From contig JBBPIE010000002.1 of NCBI GenBank assembly GCA_038040485.1, positions 186,001 to 250,000 on the forward strand: DNA of 64,000 nucleotides, read 5' to 3'. This document shows positions 56,052 to 64,000 of this stretch, in pieces. Positions within the stretch are counted from its first letter, which is position 1, and each line of letters starts with the position of its first letter. The notes beneath the pieces were generated by a model, which was not told the origin of the DNA, searched no databases, and saw nothing but the letters and a program-made list of their open reading frames with translations. The position numbers were made by a program, and so were the translations under genes. The stretch is from Onstottus_B arcticum. GTDB taxonomy: Bacteria > Acidobacteriota > Blastocatellia > UBA7656.

Positions 56052-56447
56052 ATGAGTCATCCGGAACCGACAACAACGCAGGCGATTGTTCCGTGCGACG
56101 GTTGCAGAGCGGGTCTGCCCCAGGACAGCAAGTTCTGCCGCTGGTGTGGGACACAACTGGGCGTCGATTCCGATCCAACCGAGCAACTCAGCTTCGACGC
56201 GATCGGGCCGCCTCGCGGCTACAAGACCGCGCCCCTGAGCCCGCCTAACCTCTATCACCCGGTATCTGGGCCGCTGGTCACGGCGCTAGTCGCGGGAGTT
56301 CCGAAACGCGCGTCGTATGCGACCGCCGGCGGCTTCACTAAGCGCATTTTGCTGGCGCTCATGACTGTTCCGATCTGGGTGATGATAATCCTGCTTTCTC
56401 CAATTGACGCTTACGCTTCGGCGAAGATCATCGGCCAGCGAATCTGA
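56052..56447 (+). CDS. Zinc-ribbon membrane protein
   Basis: 131 residues. A C4 ribbon (CDGCRAGLPQDSKFCRWCG, residues 15-33) is followed by an acidic/proline-rich segment, then a hydrophobic helix near the end (ILLALMTVPIWVMIILLSPIDAYASA). It is a small tail-anchored membrane protein. Its start follows GAGAGCGAGGT. It ends eight bases before the cytochrome-like gene, so the two may form an operon. Confidence 0.75.
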   Translation: MSHPEPTTTQAIVPCDGCRAGLPQDSKFCRWCGTQLGVDSDPTEQLSFDAIGPPRGYKTAPLSPPNLYHPVSGPLVTALVAGVPKRASYATAGGFTKRILLALMTVPIWVMIILLSPIDAYASAKIIGQRI

Positions 56448-56455
56448 GAGCGACA

Positions 56456-58549
56456 ATGTCACCCGATTCAAAGACTCGAATGCTGATTCTGACTGTCTGG
56501 CTGCCGGTGATTGCGGCAGCGCTGGTTTCCCCTCTCAGGAGCGTTGCAGGCGACGATCGCGATCTTGCACGGCGAGCCCGAGCCGTACTCGCTCAGCGAT
56601 GCTTCGCCTGTCACGGGCTGAACGGTGTAGCTAGAAAGAATGTCTTCGTGCTGGATCGCGACCGGCTGGTCTCGTCGAGAACGGTTGTGTCCGGCGATGT
56701 GAATTCCCTTCTCTTGAAAATGGTCGAAAGTGGAGCTATGCCGCTCAGCGGGCCGCAACTCGCGGATGACGAAAAGGCGACGCTGCGTGCCTGGGTGCTC
56801 GCAGGCGCTCCTCGCTTTGAAGATGGCGCCGCCAACGCTCGAAGATTTCTCTCGGAGTCCGCGATCCTCGCGCAGCTTCGAGCCGACGTAGAAGTGGCGC
56901 CGGACCGGACCCGGCCCTACCTTCGATATTTCAGTCTCGCGAACTTGTACAACGCGCGCGTTTCGGATCTCGAGCTTGAAAGCTACCGTTCGGCGCTCTC
57001 GAAGCTCATCAACAGCCTCTCGCGGCACTCCGAGATCACGCCCCCCTCGGCAATCGATTCGGCTCGCGTGCTGTTTCGCATCGACCTGCGCGACTACAAC
57101 TGGACGCTGGCGACCTGGAACACTTTGGTTGCGGCATATCCGTACAGCGTGCGCACATCGGATGGCGACTCGCTCGCTCGCATCACCGGCTCGCCGATCC
57201 CCTATCTTCGAGCCGACTGGTTTGTTACCGAAGCTTCGGTTGCACCGCTGTATTACGACGTGCTCGATCTGCCGCGAACGGTTCAGGACCTCGAGAGGCA
57301 GTTGGGAATAGACGCTGCGCGCGACCTGGCTGAGGAGAAGAACGTCTCGCGAGCGGGCATTAGGGAAAGCGGCGTCTCGCGGAACAATCGAATACTCGAG
57401 CGGCACGTCTCGCAACACGGCGCTTACTGGAAGAGCTTCGACTTCCGCACGAATCTCGACGACCAGAATATCTTTCGCGATCCGCTTCGGTTCAACGCTG
57501 CTGGACACGAGATCATCTTCAATCTGCCGAACGGTCTCCAGGCCTATTTTCTGGCGGATGCGCGCGGTAGCCGCCTCAACAGCGCGCCGATCAACATAGT
57601 CGCCGATCGAAACAACGCTGACGACCCGACTATCCGCAACGCGCGCTCGTGCATGAGCTGTCATTTCGGCGGCATCCAGTCATTCAAAGACGACGTGCGC
57701 GCGGTTGTGGGCGGGCTCAGCGCGGACCGATTTGACCGGCAGACGGCTTTGGTGTTGTACCCTCCACAAGAGGTGCTTGAACGCCTGGTCGAGAAAGACC
57801 GCAAACGGTTTGAAGTTGCGATTGCAAAGACAGGGGCGGCTCCAGTCCCGGTCAGCGCGCAACACGAGCAAATCAACGCGCTCTCACGAAAGTACACTGC
57901 CGAGCTTTCAGTCGCGGAAGCGGCTTCAGAAGCCGGGTTGGAGACGCCCGAGTTTCTGATTCGACTGACCGGCAGCTCCCGCCTCGCTTCGCTGGGCTTC
58001 GGCCAGTTGGTGGTTTCCGGCGGAGGCATCAAGCGCGACGCGTGGGAGCGGCAGTTCGGAGATCTCGTGCGCGAGCTTCGGCTCGGCGATCACGTGCCGC
58101 GAAGGAATTCAATCGCTGAGCGACAAGGACCCTTTGCTCAGCCATTATCGCCGGCTTCAACTCAGTTCCAACTAGCCGGCAAACGCTTAGCTCCGGCCTT
58201 GGGTAGAACCGTTAACACAAGCCGGTCTGTTGATGCGCTTCGATTCGCGCAGACAATCTTCATCATGTCGCGGTCCGGTTACTTCAACCCAAGCGACCTC
58301 GCGAATGAGTTCATGAAGAAACCCGACTTCTCCCAGCTGGGTCTCAGCCTAACAAAGGCGCGAAACGAGGCCGACCTTGTCATTGAAGTCGACCGCCTGG
58401 CCTTCACAACCGAGTTCCCGTATGTCGTCGTAGACACAAAGAACAACACGGTAGTCGCCAGCGGCCAGGTCAACTCGCTGTTTGGAACCGCGCCCGCGAA
58501 GATGGCGAAGGCTTTCTTGAACCAGTTGAAGGCAACTAGAGCTCCCTGA
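56456..58549 (+). CDS. Secreted protein with two c-type haem motifs (CxxCH)
   Basis: 697 residues. A signal-like N-terminus (MLILTVWLPVIAAALVSPLRSVAG) leads to CFACHG (about residue 50) and a later CMSCHFG (about 400), two covalent-haem sites. The rest is mixed alpha/beta without a family I recognise; SFDFRTNLDDQNIFRDPLRFNAAGHEIIFNLPNGLQAYFLAD is the best preserved segment. Periplasmic redox or lytic-enzyme-like (YcnI-unrelated) role is open. Starts eight bases after the zinc-ribbon gene. Confidence 0.75.
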   Translation: MSPDSKTRMLILTVWLPVIAAALVSPLRSVAGDDRDLARRARAVLAQRCFACHGLNGVARKNVFVLDRDRLVSSRTVVSGDVNSLLLKMVESGAMPLSGPQLADDEKATLRAWVLAGAPRFEDGAANARRFLSESAILAQLRADVEVAPDRTRPYLRYFSLANLYNARVSDLELESYRSALSKLINSLSRHSEITPPSAIDSARVLFRIDLRDYNWTLATWNTLVAAYPYSVRTSDGDSLARITGSPIPYLRADWFVTEASVAPLYYDVLDLPRTVQDLERQLGIDAARDLAEEKNVSRAGIRESGVSRNNRILERHVSQHGAYWKSFDFRTNLDDQNIFRDPLRFNAAGHEIIFNLPNGLQAYFLADARGSRLNSAPINIVADRNNADDPTIRNARSCMSCHFGGIQSFKDDVRAVVGGLSADRFDRQTALVLYPPQEVLERLVEKDRKRFEVAIAKTGAAPVPVSAQHEQINALSRKYTAELSVAEAASEAGLETPEFLIRLTGSSRLASLGFGQLVVSGGGIKRDAWERQFGDLVRELRLGDHVPRRNSIAERQGPFAQPLSPASTQFQLAGKRLAPALGRTVNTSRSVDALRFAQTIFIMSRSGYFNPSDLANEFMKKPDFSQLGLSLTKARNEADLVIEVDRLAFTTEFPYVVVDTKNNTVVASGQVNSLFGTAPAKMAKAFLNQLKATRAP

Positions 58550-58732
58550 CTTGCAGCGCACAATCCGGCAATGTTCGGCCTCAAACGTCCTTTGATCGGA
58601 CCTCGCGCTTCAACCCCACTCGACAATCAAACGCTCATTGTTTGTTCGCTCTAGCAAGCCGCCTCCGGTTTCGGCGTGCGCGTCAGGATTTTGGGCTCGC
58701 CCTCGGTGGCAACCCTGAAAGGGTGGCGGCAT

Positions 58733-58961
58733 AAAGCCACGGGTGAGTCCGCGAACCCGTGGAGAGAGGCGAAGGAACAGCACTAACCCGCGAAGCGGGT
58801 GGCGGCAATGATTGACTAGAACCTCGTAGAAAGGCCTACCATTGAGGATGTCGTTCTTCAATTCCGGGGTTGGTACTTGCATCCATCCGTCACCCGCTTC
58901 GCGGGTTAGGAAGCCTTCCTCGCGCGTTGCTCCACGGGTTCGCGGACTCACCCGTGGCTTT
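58733..58961. repeat. Composite inverted repeats (two nested families)
   Basis: Outer pair: 58733-58764 and 58930-58961, a perfect 32-bp match (CCACGGGTGAGTCCGCGAA core). Inner pair: CTAACCCGCGAAGCGGGTG (58783-58801) and CACCCGCTTCGCGGGTTAG (58891-58909). Each small arm is itself palindromic and carries the tail GGTGGCGGCA. Between the copies lies unique DNA. The 563-base gap 58550-59112 contains no plausible gene. Confidence 0.85.
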
Positions 58962-59112
58962 AATCCGGCATCCCGTTCGGGATTCAACCGCAAAAACCTG
59001 ACGCGCACCCCCGGCTTCGGATCCTCTTTACTTTCGCGGCGGAAACCGATAACTTCGCCCCGGCAAGCGGGGTTCAAATCCATAACAGCGTGCGAAAAAG
59101 GAGCGAGTCACG

Positions 59113-59691
59113 ATGAACCAGCTCAGGAAGTACATCATAGTTTCTCTATTCGTTGCGCTGCTTGCGTTCTCGCCGTCCGCGCTGGCGCAGGCAGACATGT
59201 TCGACGGGCGCCCGGCTTTTTCGGAAGGCGCGGAACTCGGCTATTACATCTGGAGAGAAGGAGACAAGTGGAAGCTTCGCTGGACGACGATGGGGCCGCA
59301 GAGGAAGTTCACCGGTTCAGTCGTAGCTACCGGCGGCGAGTTACATGACCTGAAACGCATCGACGTCGAGGAAGAGCGGCGCGTACTGTATCCCGGACGA
59401 GCACCAAACGTATGGGTTGGGCCTCGCGGGCGGACGCACGTCGGTGGCGGCCGCGCTCCAGTCGTGGTCGAGCGCAAACAGGACCACATCAAGAAGGACG
59501 GCGACCACACGATTGTCTTTAACGCTCTGACCGGCAACGACATCGACGGGTTCGACTTCAAGCCCGACAAGAAAGTGACAGCGCTGCGCTTTGTCCTCGA
59601 GATAAACGGAAGGCCAATGCCGATGCGCGTCGAGATCGGCAAAGACAACAAGAAGGCCCCGGCTCTCCCGCTCGAAGTGCGTATACGGTAA
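59113..59691 (+). CDS. Secreted hypothetical protein
   Basis: 192 residues. Signal peptide IIVSLFVALLAFSPSALA. The mature part is beta-rich: SEGAELGYYIWREGDKWKLRWTTMGPQRKFTGSVVATGGELHDLKRIDVEEE and, further on, IVFNALTGNDIDGFDFKPDKKVTALRFVLEINGR, probably a jelly-roll or barrel. No family I recognise. The AAAGGAGC before ATG 59113 gives a good ribosome site. A possible partner is the hypothetical gene 113 bases downstream. Confidence 0.7.
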   Translation: MNQLRKYIIVSLFVALLAFSPSALAQADMFDGRPAFSEGAELGYYIWREGDKWKLRWTTMGPQRKFTGSVVATGGELHDLKRIDVEEERRVLYPGRAPNVWVGPRGRTHVGGGRAPVVVERKQDHIKKDGDHTIVFNALTGNDIDGFDFKPDKKVTALRFVLEINGRPMPMRVEIGKDNKKAPALPLEVRIR

Positions 59692-59804
59692 AGGAGCCGC
59701 AAGAACAAACTCGATCTCGACTCATACAACGCCCCCATGCTGTGACAGCCGGCGCGGGCTTCAAAGAGACCCCGTGCACGTTTCCAGTAAGGCGGAGTGA
59801 AATC

Positions 59805-60575
59805 ATGGGAATACGAACTCAGATCGACGTGAGAGCAATCGCCAAGGACGGCAAGTATCTTGGCGACGACATCGGCGGAGCGCTTGTTACAATCCACGAC
59901 GTCGAGACAGGGGAGTTGCTCGCTCGCGGCACCACGGCTGGCGGATCAGGCGAGGCGGATCTTATGGAGATTTGCTTGAAGCGTTCCGAAGTGCTGCCGG
60001 TGGATCAGGCGTCGGTGTTCACAGCAATGCTGGATTTGGATCAGCCGAAACTGGTCCGAGTGACGGCGTACGGGCCTCTTGCAGCGCAGCTGTCAGCCAA
60101 CACGGTGTCGCTTACTCAGTGGGTTTATCCGGGGAAAGACATAACCGGCGGCAAAGCGGGAGGTGGGTTTCTCATGGAGATACCCGGTCTCGTCGTCCAA
60201 GTGTTGGGTCCTCCGACTCACTATTTACCGCAGACGGCGCCGGAGCAGATCGAGATCAGAGCCAACGTGACGATGATGTGCGGCTGTCCGATCGGGGTGG
60301 GGCATCCTCCGTGGGATCCGGCTCAATTTGAAGTAACGGCTTTGATCAAGCAAGGCGAGTGCAGCCTTGTCGAGGTCCCGCTCGAGTACGATGCGCACGC
60401 GCCCTTTGACGCGCCCAGCCAGTTCGCCGGCACGTGGAATGTATCTCCCAACAAGTCCACTCAGCCTGAGATCTACGACATCTCGATTTCGGCGTATCAG
60501 CAGAGGACCGGCAACACGGGAGTCGCCAGGGTAACGGTGATTATTCCGGCCCCGCCTTCGCCCTCGCCAACCTGA
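59805..60575 (+). CDS. Hypothetical protein with a beta-sandwich pattern
   Basis: 256 residues from ATG 59805 (GGCGGAGTGAAATC upstream); a longer frame from 59742 lacks a ribosome site. No signal peptide. Phrases: GGALVTIHDVETGELLARGTTAGGSGEADLMEI and YPGKDITGGKAGGGFLMEIPGLVVQVLGPP, with a CGCPIGVGHPPWDP segment, then beta-rich SLVEVPLEYDAHAPFDAPSQFAGTWNVSPNKSTQPEIYDISISAYQQRTGNTG. It resembles carbohydrate- or adhesion-type Ig-like domains but cannot be assigned. Ends PSPSPT. Confidence 0.65.
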   Translation: MGIRTQIDVRAIAKDGKYLGDDIGGALVTIHDVETGELLARGTTAGGSGEADLMEICLKRSEVLPVDQASVFTAMLDLDQPKLVRVTAYGPLAAQLSANTVSLTQWVYPGKDITGGKAGGGFLMEIPGLVVQVLGPPTHYLPQTAPEQIEIRANVTMMCGCPIGVGHPPWDPAQFEVTALIKQGECSLVEVPLEYDAHAPFDAPSQFAGTWNVSPNKSTQPEIYDISISAYQQRTGNTGVARVTVIIPAPPSPSPT

Positions 60576-60654
60576 TTCCGAGGCCGGTCAAGCAGCAATC
60601 TCAGTCGAGGGATTCTGGCGTCAAGATCATGGTTTATAACGGGCAGGACATTGC

Positions 60655-60684
60655 TTGACAGCTCTCGCTTGGCTCACGGATAAT
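60655..60684 (+). promoter_or_regulatory. Promoter of the pheA-aroF unit
   Basis: TTGACA (60655-60660), an 18-base spacer, GATAAT (60679-60684). Start site near 60691; the leader peptide starts 27 bases later. Confidence 0.75.
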
Positions 60685-60717
60685 CCGCGCCAAGCTTAGA
60701 ACGACTGGATTTTGAGA

Positions 60718-60846
60718 ATGGCTTTCGACGGACAACAAGCTAACGACCATGCGGTCACGACGATCCGCGGCGGCCGCGGCGGTTCCTTCCGGTTTGCCTT
60801 TTTTAGCTTTAGCAAGACATCGATTGCCGGAGGCTCCGGGGTCTAG
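60718..60846 (+). CDS. pheL: Phenylalanine-rich leader peptide (pheA attenuator)
   Basis: 42 residues, ATG 60718 to TAG 60846, too short for most gene finders. Residues 23-32 read S-F-R-F-A-F-F-S-F-S, so five of ten codons in 60784-60813 are phenylalanine, with another Phe at residue 3. The frame lies just downstream of the promoter and just upstream of a terminator hairpin in front of prephenate dehydratase, the textbook arrangement for attenuation by stalled ribosomes. The name is by function; no sequence relation to enteric pheL is claimed. Confidence 0.7.
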   Translation: MAFDGQQANDHAVTTIRGGRGGSFRFAFFSFSKTSIAGGSGV

Positions 60847-60873
60847 ACCGAAAAACGAATTTTCAAGGTCTGG

Positions 60874-60915
60874 GGCCCGCTCCTTCCGGCGAAGGTAGCG
60901 GGCCTCAAGGTTTTT
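60874..60915 (+). terminator. Attenuator terminator in the pheA leader
   Basis: Stem GGCCCGCT-CCTTC (60874-60886) against GAAGG-T-AGCGGGCC (60891-60904), loop CGGC; TCAAGG and TTTTT (60911-60915) follow. An alternative helix between GCCGGA (60826-60831) and TCCGGC (60885-60890) would disrupt it when ribosomes stall in the Phe codons. Confidence 0.65.
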
Positions 60916-60928
60916 GGGGATCTTTCGA

Positions 60929-61795
60929 ATGAACAAGGAAAAGGTTGAGAGCGCGACGAGGGTTGCATTCCAGGGGGAGCGCGGCGCGTTTAGTGAAGAC
61001 GCAGCCCGGCAACTGCTCGGCTCGGATGTCGAGACCCTGGCCTGCCGGACTTTTGACGAGATGTTCGGGGCAGTCGCGCAGAACTCTGCAGACTGCGCGG
61101 TCGCGCCGATTGAAAACAGTCTCGCCGGCTCGGTGCACAAGAACTACGATCTCCTGATGGAGCACAATCTGACTATGATCGGCGAAACGAACGTGCGGAT
61201 TGCGCATAACCTTATAGCTTTACCGGGCGTGACACTGACGGAAGTCCGCGAGGCTCACTCACATCCGGTCGCGCTCGCGCAGTGTGAGAAGTTCTTTCGA
61301 AACCACCCGCAGATCGAATCGCGCCCGGCTTACGACACAGCCGGCAGCGTAAAGATGGTTGTCGAAAACGGAAACCGTCACCAAGCCGCAATCGCCGGGG
61401 CTACGGCAGCCCGGATCTACGGCGCGCAGATAATCGCGGCGAACATCGAAGACAACGCCCAGAATTTCACGCGGTTCCTGCTGCTTGCGCGGCCAGAGCG
61501 TGCCGAGTCGATCCGACTGGCAGGATCCAGCGAGCGCAAGACCTCGATCGTGTTCAGAGTTGCCAACCAGCCTGGCTCGTTGTTTCGAGCACTCGCTGTC
61601 TTCTCACTTCGAGACATCGACATGACCAAGATAGAATCGCGCCCAATCGAAGGCCGTCCGTGGGAATATTCTTTCTATCTCGACGTTGCCGGCGACCAGC
61701 ACGAGCCGAAGCTCGAACGCGCGCTCGCGCATCTGGGCGAGATGACGGAGAGCATTCGTGTGTTGGGAAGCTATCCTCGCGCGAGGGAGATATGA
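60929..61795 (+). CDS. pheA: Prephenate dehydratase
   Basis: 288 residues from ATG 60929; a TTG at 60914 lies in the T-run of the attenuator and was rejected. Catalytic domain: VAFQGERGAFSEDAARQLL, APIENSLAGSVHKNYDLL, and NFTRFLLLAR with the TRF motif (Thr, Arg, Phe). ACT domain: SIVFRVANQPGSLFRALAVFSLRDIDMTKIESRPIEG, with the ESRP motif that binds phenylalanine. Converts prephenate to phenylpyruvate and is feedback-inhibited by Phe. The DAHP synthase gene follows. Confidence 0.95.
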   Translation: MNKEKVESATRVAFQGERGAFSEDAARQLLGSDVETLACRTFDEMFGAVAQNSADCAVAPIENSLAGSVHKNYDLLMEHNLTMIGETNVRIAHNLIALPGVTLTEVREAHSHPVALAQCEKFFRNHPQIESRPAYDTAGSVKMVVENGNRHQAAIAGATAARIYGAQIIAANIEDNAQNFTRFLLLARPERAESIRLAGSSERKTSIVFRVANQPGSLFRALAVFSLRDIDMTKIESRPIEGRPWEYSFYLDVAGDQHEPKLERALAHLGEMTESIRVLGSYPRAREI

Positions 61796-61815
61796 ACCGG
61801 GAGATTCGAGACGAA

Positions 61816-61872
61816 CATTGAAAATTGCAAATTGAAAATTTCAAATTTGCGATTTGCGATTTGCGATTTGAG
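61816..61872. repeat. AT-rich GATTTGC tandem repeat between pheA and aroF
   Basis: Several AAATTG/CAAATT steps followed by at least three copies of GATTTGC. Low complexity, no hairpin of note. Fills much of the 117-base gap and could mask or create a promoter. Confidence 0.65.
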
Positions 61873-61912
61873 ACTTGGGATTCTGAACTCTAAAGTTCAC
61901 CGGAGAAATACA

Positions 61913-62932
61913 ATGATCATCGCAATGAAATCAGACGCGACGGAAGAGCAAATCGAAGAAGTTTGCGAGAGCATCCGCCGGTACGGCTATAACCCGCATG
62001 TGATTCGCGGCGAGGAGCGGGTAGTCATCGGGGCCGTCGGACACGGCGACAACAAAGACCACTTGCAGAACCTGCGATCCGTGCCCGGCGTGGCCGATGT
62101 GGTGCCAATCCTTCAGCCCTACAAGATCGTCAGCCGCGAACTGAAGCCGCAAAAGACGGTCGTCCGCGTCGGCGATCTGGAGATCGGCGGCGATCGATTC
62201 ATTGTGATGGCCGGGCCTTGCTCGGTCGAGACTCGCGACCAATTGATGGAGACCGCGGACGCGGTAAAGCAGGCGGGGGCGCACCTTTTGCGCGGCGGCG
62301 CTTACAAGCCTCGAACTTCGCCTTACGATTTCCAGGGACTCGAGGTCGAAGGCTTGAAGCTGCTGGCAGAAGCACGCGAGCGAACCGGTTTGAAGATCGT
62401 CACCGAGGTCGTGACAACCGAAGACACCGACATCGTGGCCGAATATGCCGACATCCTCCAGGTCGGCGCGCGCAACATGCAGAACTTCGCGCTGCTCAAA
62501 AGACTGGGCCAGGTCAAGCGGCCCGTCTTGCTCAAACGCGGGATGAGCTCGACGATCAAAGAGCTGCTTCTATCGGCTGAGTACATCGCCTCGCACGGAA
62601 ACGACCAGGTGATTCTCTGCGAGCGAGGGATACGCACATTCGAGACGGCTACGCGGAACACGCTTGATCTTGCGGCGGTCCCGCTTCTGAACGAGCTGAG
62701 CCATCTTCCGGTCGTAGTCGATCCCTCGCACGCAACCGGCCGGCGAACTTTGGTTAGGCCGATGGCAAAAGCGGCTATCGCAGCGGGAGCTGACGGCGTA
62801 ATCATCGAGGTCCATCCGCGCCCGCAGGAGGCCTGGTCAGACGGTCCTCAGTCGCTGACTCCGGCTATGTTCGCGGAGTTGATGGAAGAGCTTGGCAGGT
62901 ACGTGGGGCTTGAATCACGATACATTAACTGA
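61913..62932 (+). CDS. aroF: 3-deoxy-7-phosphoheptulonate synthase (DAHP synthase, type I, B. subtilis/Thermotoga type)
   Basis: 339 residues from ATG 61913 (CGGAGAAA upstream); the frame upstream of it lies in the AT-rich repeat. An N-terminal ferredoxin-like regulatory domain ([25 protein letters not shown], residues 1-75) precedes the (beta/alpha)8 barrel with [57 protein letters not shown] and DPSHATGRR. It condenses PEP with erythrose-4-phosphate, opening the shikimate pathway; the N-terminal domain confers feedback control. Co-located with pheA. Confidence 0.95.
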   Translation: MIIAMKSDATEEQIEEVCESIRRYGYNPHVIRGEERVVIGAVGHGDNKDHLQNLRSVPGVADVVPILQPYKIVSRELKPQKTVVRVGDLEIGGDRFIVMAGPCSVETRDQLMETADAVKQAGAHLLRGGAYKPRTSPYDFQGLEVEGLKLLAEARERTGLKIVTEVVTTEDTDIVAEYADILQVGARNMQNFALLKRLGQVKRPVLLKRGMSSTIKELLLSAEYIASHGNDQVILCERGIRTFETATRNTLDLAAVPLLNELSHLPVVVDPSHATGRRTLVRPMAKAAIAAGADGVIIEVHPRPQEAWSDGPQSLTPAMFAELMEELGRYVGLESRYIN

Positions 62933-62936
62933 GAGA

Positions 62937-63122
62937 GAAGCAACCACAGATGAACACAGATAAACACCGATGAGGAAGCTCCGGTTTGTCCAGTGTTCAC
63001 CGATGTTTCATCTGTAGTCGCTTGCCGGCGCAAGGGCACCAAGGCTCGACAACGCGCCCCGTGTTTTCGGAGTTCTCCGGCTCCACCTTCATCGGTGTTC
63101 ATCTGTGTTCATCTGTGGTTGC
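62937..63122. repeat. Inverted repeat of ACAGATGAACAC words
   Basis: Left arm 62937-62973 (GAAGCAACCACAGATGAACA...) and right arm 63089-63122, its near-mirror (TCATCGGTGTTCATCTG...). The words GATGAACAC and ACACAGAT recur within the arms, and a further broken copy lies at 62994-63022. The element occupies nearly the whole gap to the ferredoxin-MBL gene. Confidence 0.85.
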
Positions 63123-63156
63123 GTGTCTTCGCTGGCCTCTCTTCCTTCGCGCACAC

Positions 63157-63162
63157 TATACT
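63157..63162 (+). promoter_or_regulatory. Candidate -10 element
   Basis: TATACT nine bases before ATG 63172; no good -35 is visible. If used, the messenger would be leaderless. Confidence 0.3.
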
Positions 63163-63171
63163 AGACGGGTA

Positions 63172-64000
63172 ATGGCATTAGTTGAACTCAGGCTGGCTGA
63201 CAACGTCGCGGGCGATTTCTTCGTCGACAGCTCGTGCATCGACTGCGATCTCTGCCGGCAGATCGCGCCCGACATTTTTTCCCAGGCGGGCGACCAATCA
63301 GCGGTTCATCGCCAGCCTCGCACGCCCGAGCACGTCTTCGCCGCCTTGAAGGCTTTAGTCACGTGCCCGACGGCTTCGATAGGCGATGGTGCACATCGTT
63401 CGGCGAAAGCGGCTGCAGCAGCCTATCCTGAGCTGACCGATGAGAACGTTTACTTTTGCGGCTTTGCTTCCGAATCATCATACGGCGCATCGAGCTACTT
63501 GATCGTGAGACCTGAAGGCAACGTGCTCGTGGACTCGCCGCGATTCGCGAAGCCGCTTGCGAAACGCATAAGCGAACTCGGCGGCGTCAAGCTGATGTTC
63601 CTCTCTCATCGTGACGACGTGGCAGACCACGAGCGGTGGGCCACTTATTTCAACGCAGAGCGGGTGCTGCATCGCGACGACGTGAGCCGTTCGACTGCAG
63701 ACGTCGAAAGAGTTGTCGCCGGGAACGACGCGATCAGGCTCGATCACGACCTGCTGGCGATTCCCACGCCGGGCCACACGCGCGGCCACGTAGTATTGCT
63801 GTACGGGAACAAGTATCTTTTCTCAGGCGATCATCTCTGGTGGTCGCCGAACTACCGGTCGCTTCATGCATCATCGAGTGTCTGTTGGTATTCGTGGGCT
63901 GAGCAGACTCGGTCGATGGAGCGCTTGCTCGAGTATGAGTTTGAGTGGGTGTTGCCGGGACACGGGCGCCGCGCGCAGTTGAACGCGGCGTCAATGCGCG
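63172..64000 (+). CDS. Ferredoxin-MBL-fold fusion protein (3' end outside window)
   Basis: ATG 63172, open to the last base (276 complete codons). The N-terminal 65 residues form a 4Fe-4S ferredoxin-like domain (SSCIDCDLCRQIAPDIF with CxxCxxC, and later VTCPTASIGD). A metallo-beta-lactamase-like domain follows, with SHRDDVADHERW in place of the usual HxHxDH (so metal ligands are degenerate), TPGHTRGH, FSGDHLWW and VLPGHG. Similar fusions are annotated as MBL-fold metallo-hydrolases in Acidobacteria and cyanobacteria. The true C-terminus is unseen. Confidence 0.8.
   Translation, partial: MALVELRLADNVAGDFFVDSSCIDCDLCRQIAPDIFSQAGDQSAVHRQPRTPEHVFAALKALVTCPTASIGDGAHRSAKAAAAAYPELTDENVYFCGFASESSYGASSYLIVRPEGNVLVDSPRFAKPLAKRISELGGVKLMFLSHRDDVADHERWATYFNAERVLHRDDVSRSTADVERVVAGNDAIRLDHDLLAIPTPGHTRGHVVLLYGNKYLFSGDHLWWSPNYRSLHASSSVCWYSWAEQTRSMERLLEYEFEWVLPGHGRRAQLNAASMR

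Noticed and set aside
58610..59083. 157-residue minus-strand frame
   Set aside because: It is built from the two inverted-repeat families, has no ribosome site and no family features.

Overview
The window looks like a chromosomal segment of a high-GC (my estimate is high-50s percent) Gram-negative-type bacterium. The best guess is Acidobacteriota, class Blastocatellia or a relative. The reasons are a mixture of typical housekeeping genes (rpsO-pnp, tig-clpP-clpX-lon-engB, rho, nuoAB, pheA-aroF), many secreted proteins of unknown function, a WD40-caspase protein, a DUF4384 protein, a TIGR03067 protein, FHA/PP2C signalling, and an unusually large number of unrelated intergenic palindromes. The taxonomic call is inference from gene content.

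Layout. Positions 1-10.5 kb hold an exopolysaccharide-type locus: heparinase-like lyase (cut by the window edge), asparagine-synthase-type amidotransferase, polysaccharide flippase, CapK-like adenylate-forming enzyme, two glycosyltransferases and a CPBP membrane protease. From 10.5 to 19 kb come a membrane spermidine-synthase-like protein, a small secreted protein behind a sigma-54-type promoter, and a secreted WD40-caspase followed by a DUF4384 partner. From 19 to 28.8 kb lies an accessory stretch: a mazEF pair, a two-gene unit of unknown function, CMD/SDR enzymes, an MFS and a DoxX protein, a PD-(D/E)XK-like protein, a leaderless vapBC-type pair, rlmN and a Tat-type MBL hydrolase. From 29 to 31.8 kb are nuoAB, the complex-I-assembly-type methyltransferase MidA, and hpt. 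Between hpt and the next gene, 31.8-32.1 kb holds what I read as an unannotated structured ncRNA of about 250 nt with its own promoter.

From 33 to 46 kb is the housekeeping core: SPOR protein, rpsO, pnp, tRNA-Leu, tig, clpP, clpX, lon, engB, rho. From 46 to 53 kb are an FHA zinc-ribbon protein, a PP2C phosphatase, a GH63-type glucosidase and an S9 peptidase. From 53 to 60.6 kb are an orphan HigA-type regulator, a GntR regulator, a secreted protein and a zinc-ribbon protein that share an identical dyad operator, a protein with two CxxCH haem motifs, and two hypothetical proteins. From 60.6 to 64 kb lies an aromatic-amino-acid unit: a phenylalanine-rich leader peptide with attenuator, pheA and DAHP synthase, then a ferredoxin-MBL fusion cut by the window end.

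The most unusual signals are the ncRNA candidate, the pheA attenuator, the shared TGTGACA-N10-TGTCACA operator, the secreted caspase/DUF4384 pair (the latter apparently frameshifted at its C-terminus), a perfect palindromic element inserted in frame in a glycosyltransferase, and several families of converging palindromic repeats. All calls come from reading the sequence; no database search was run.
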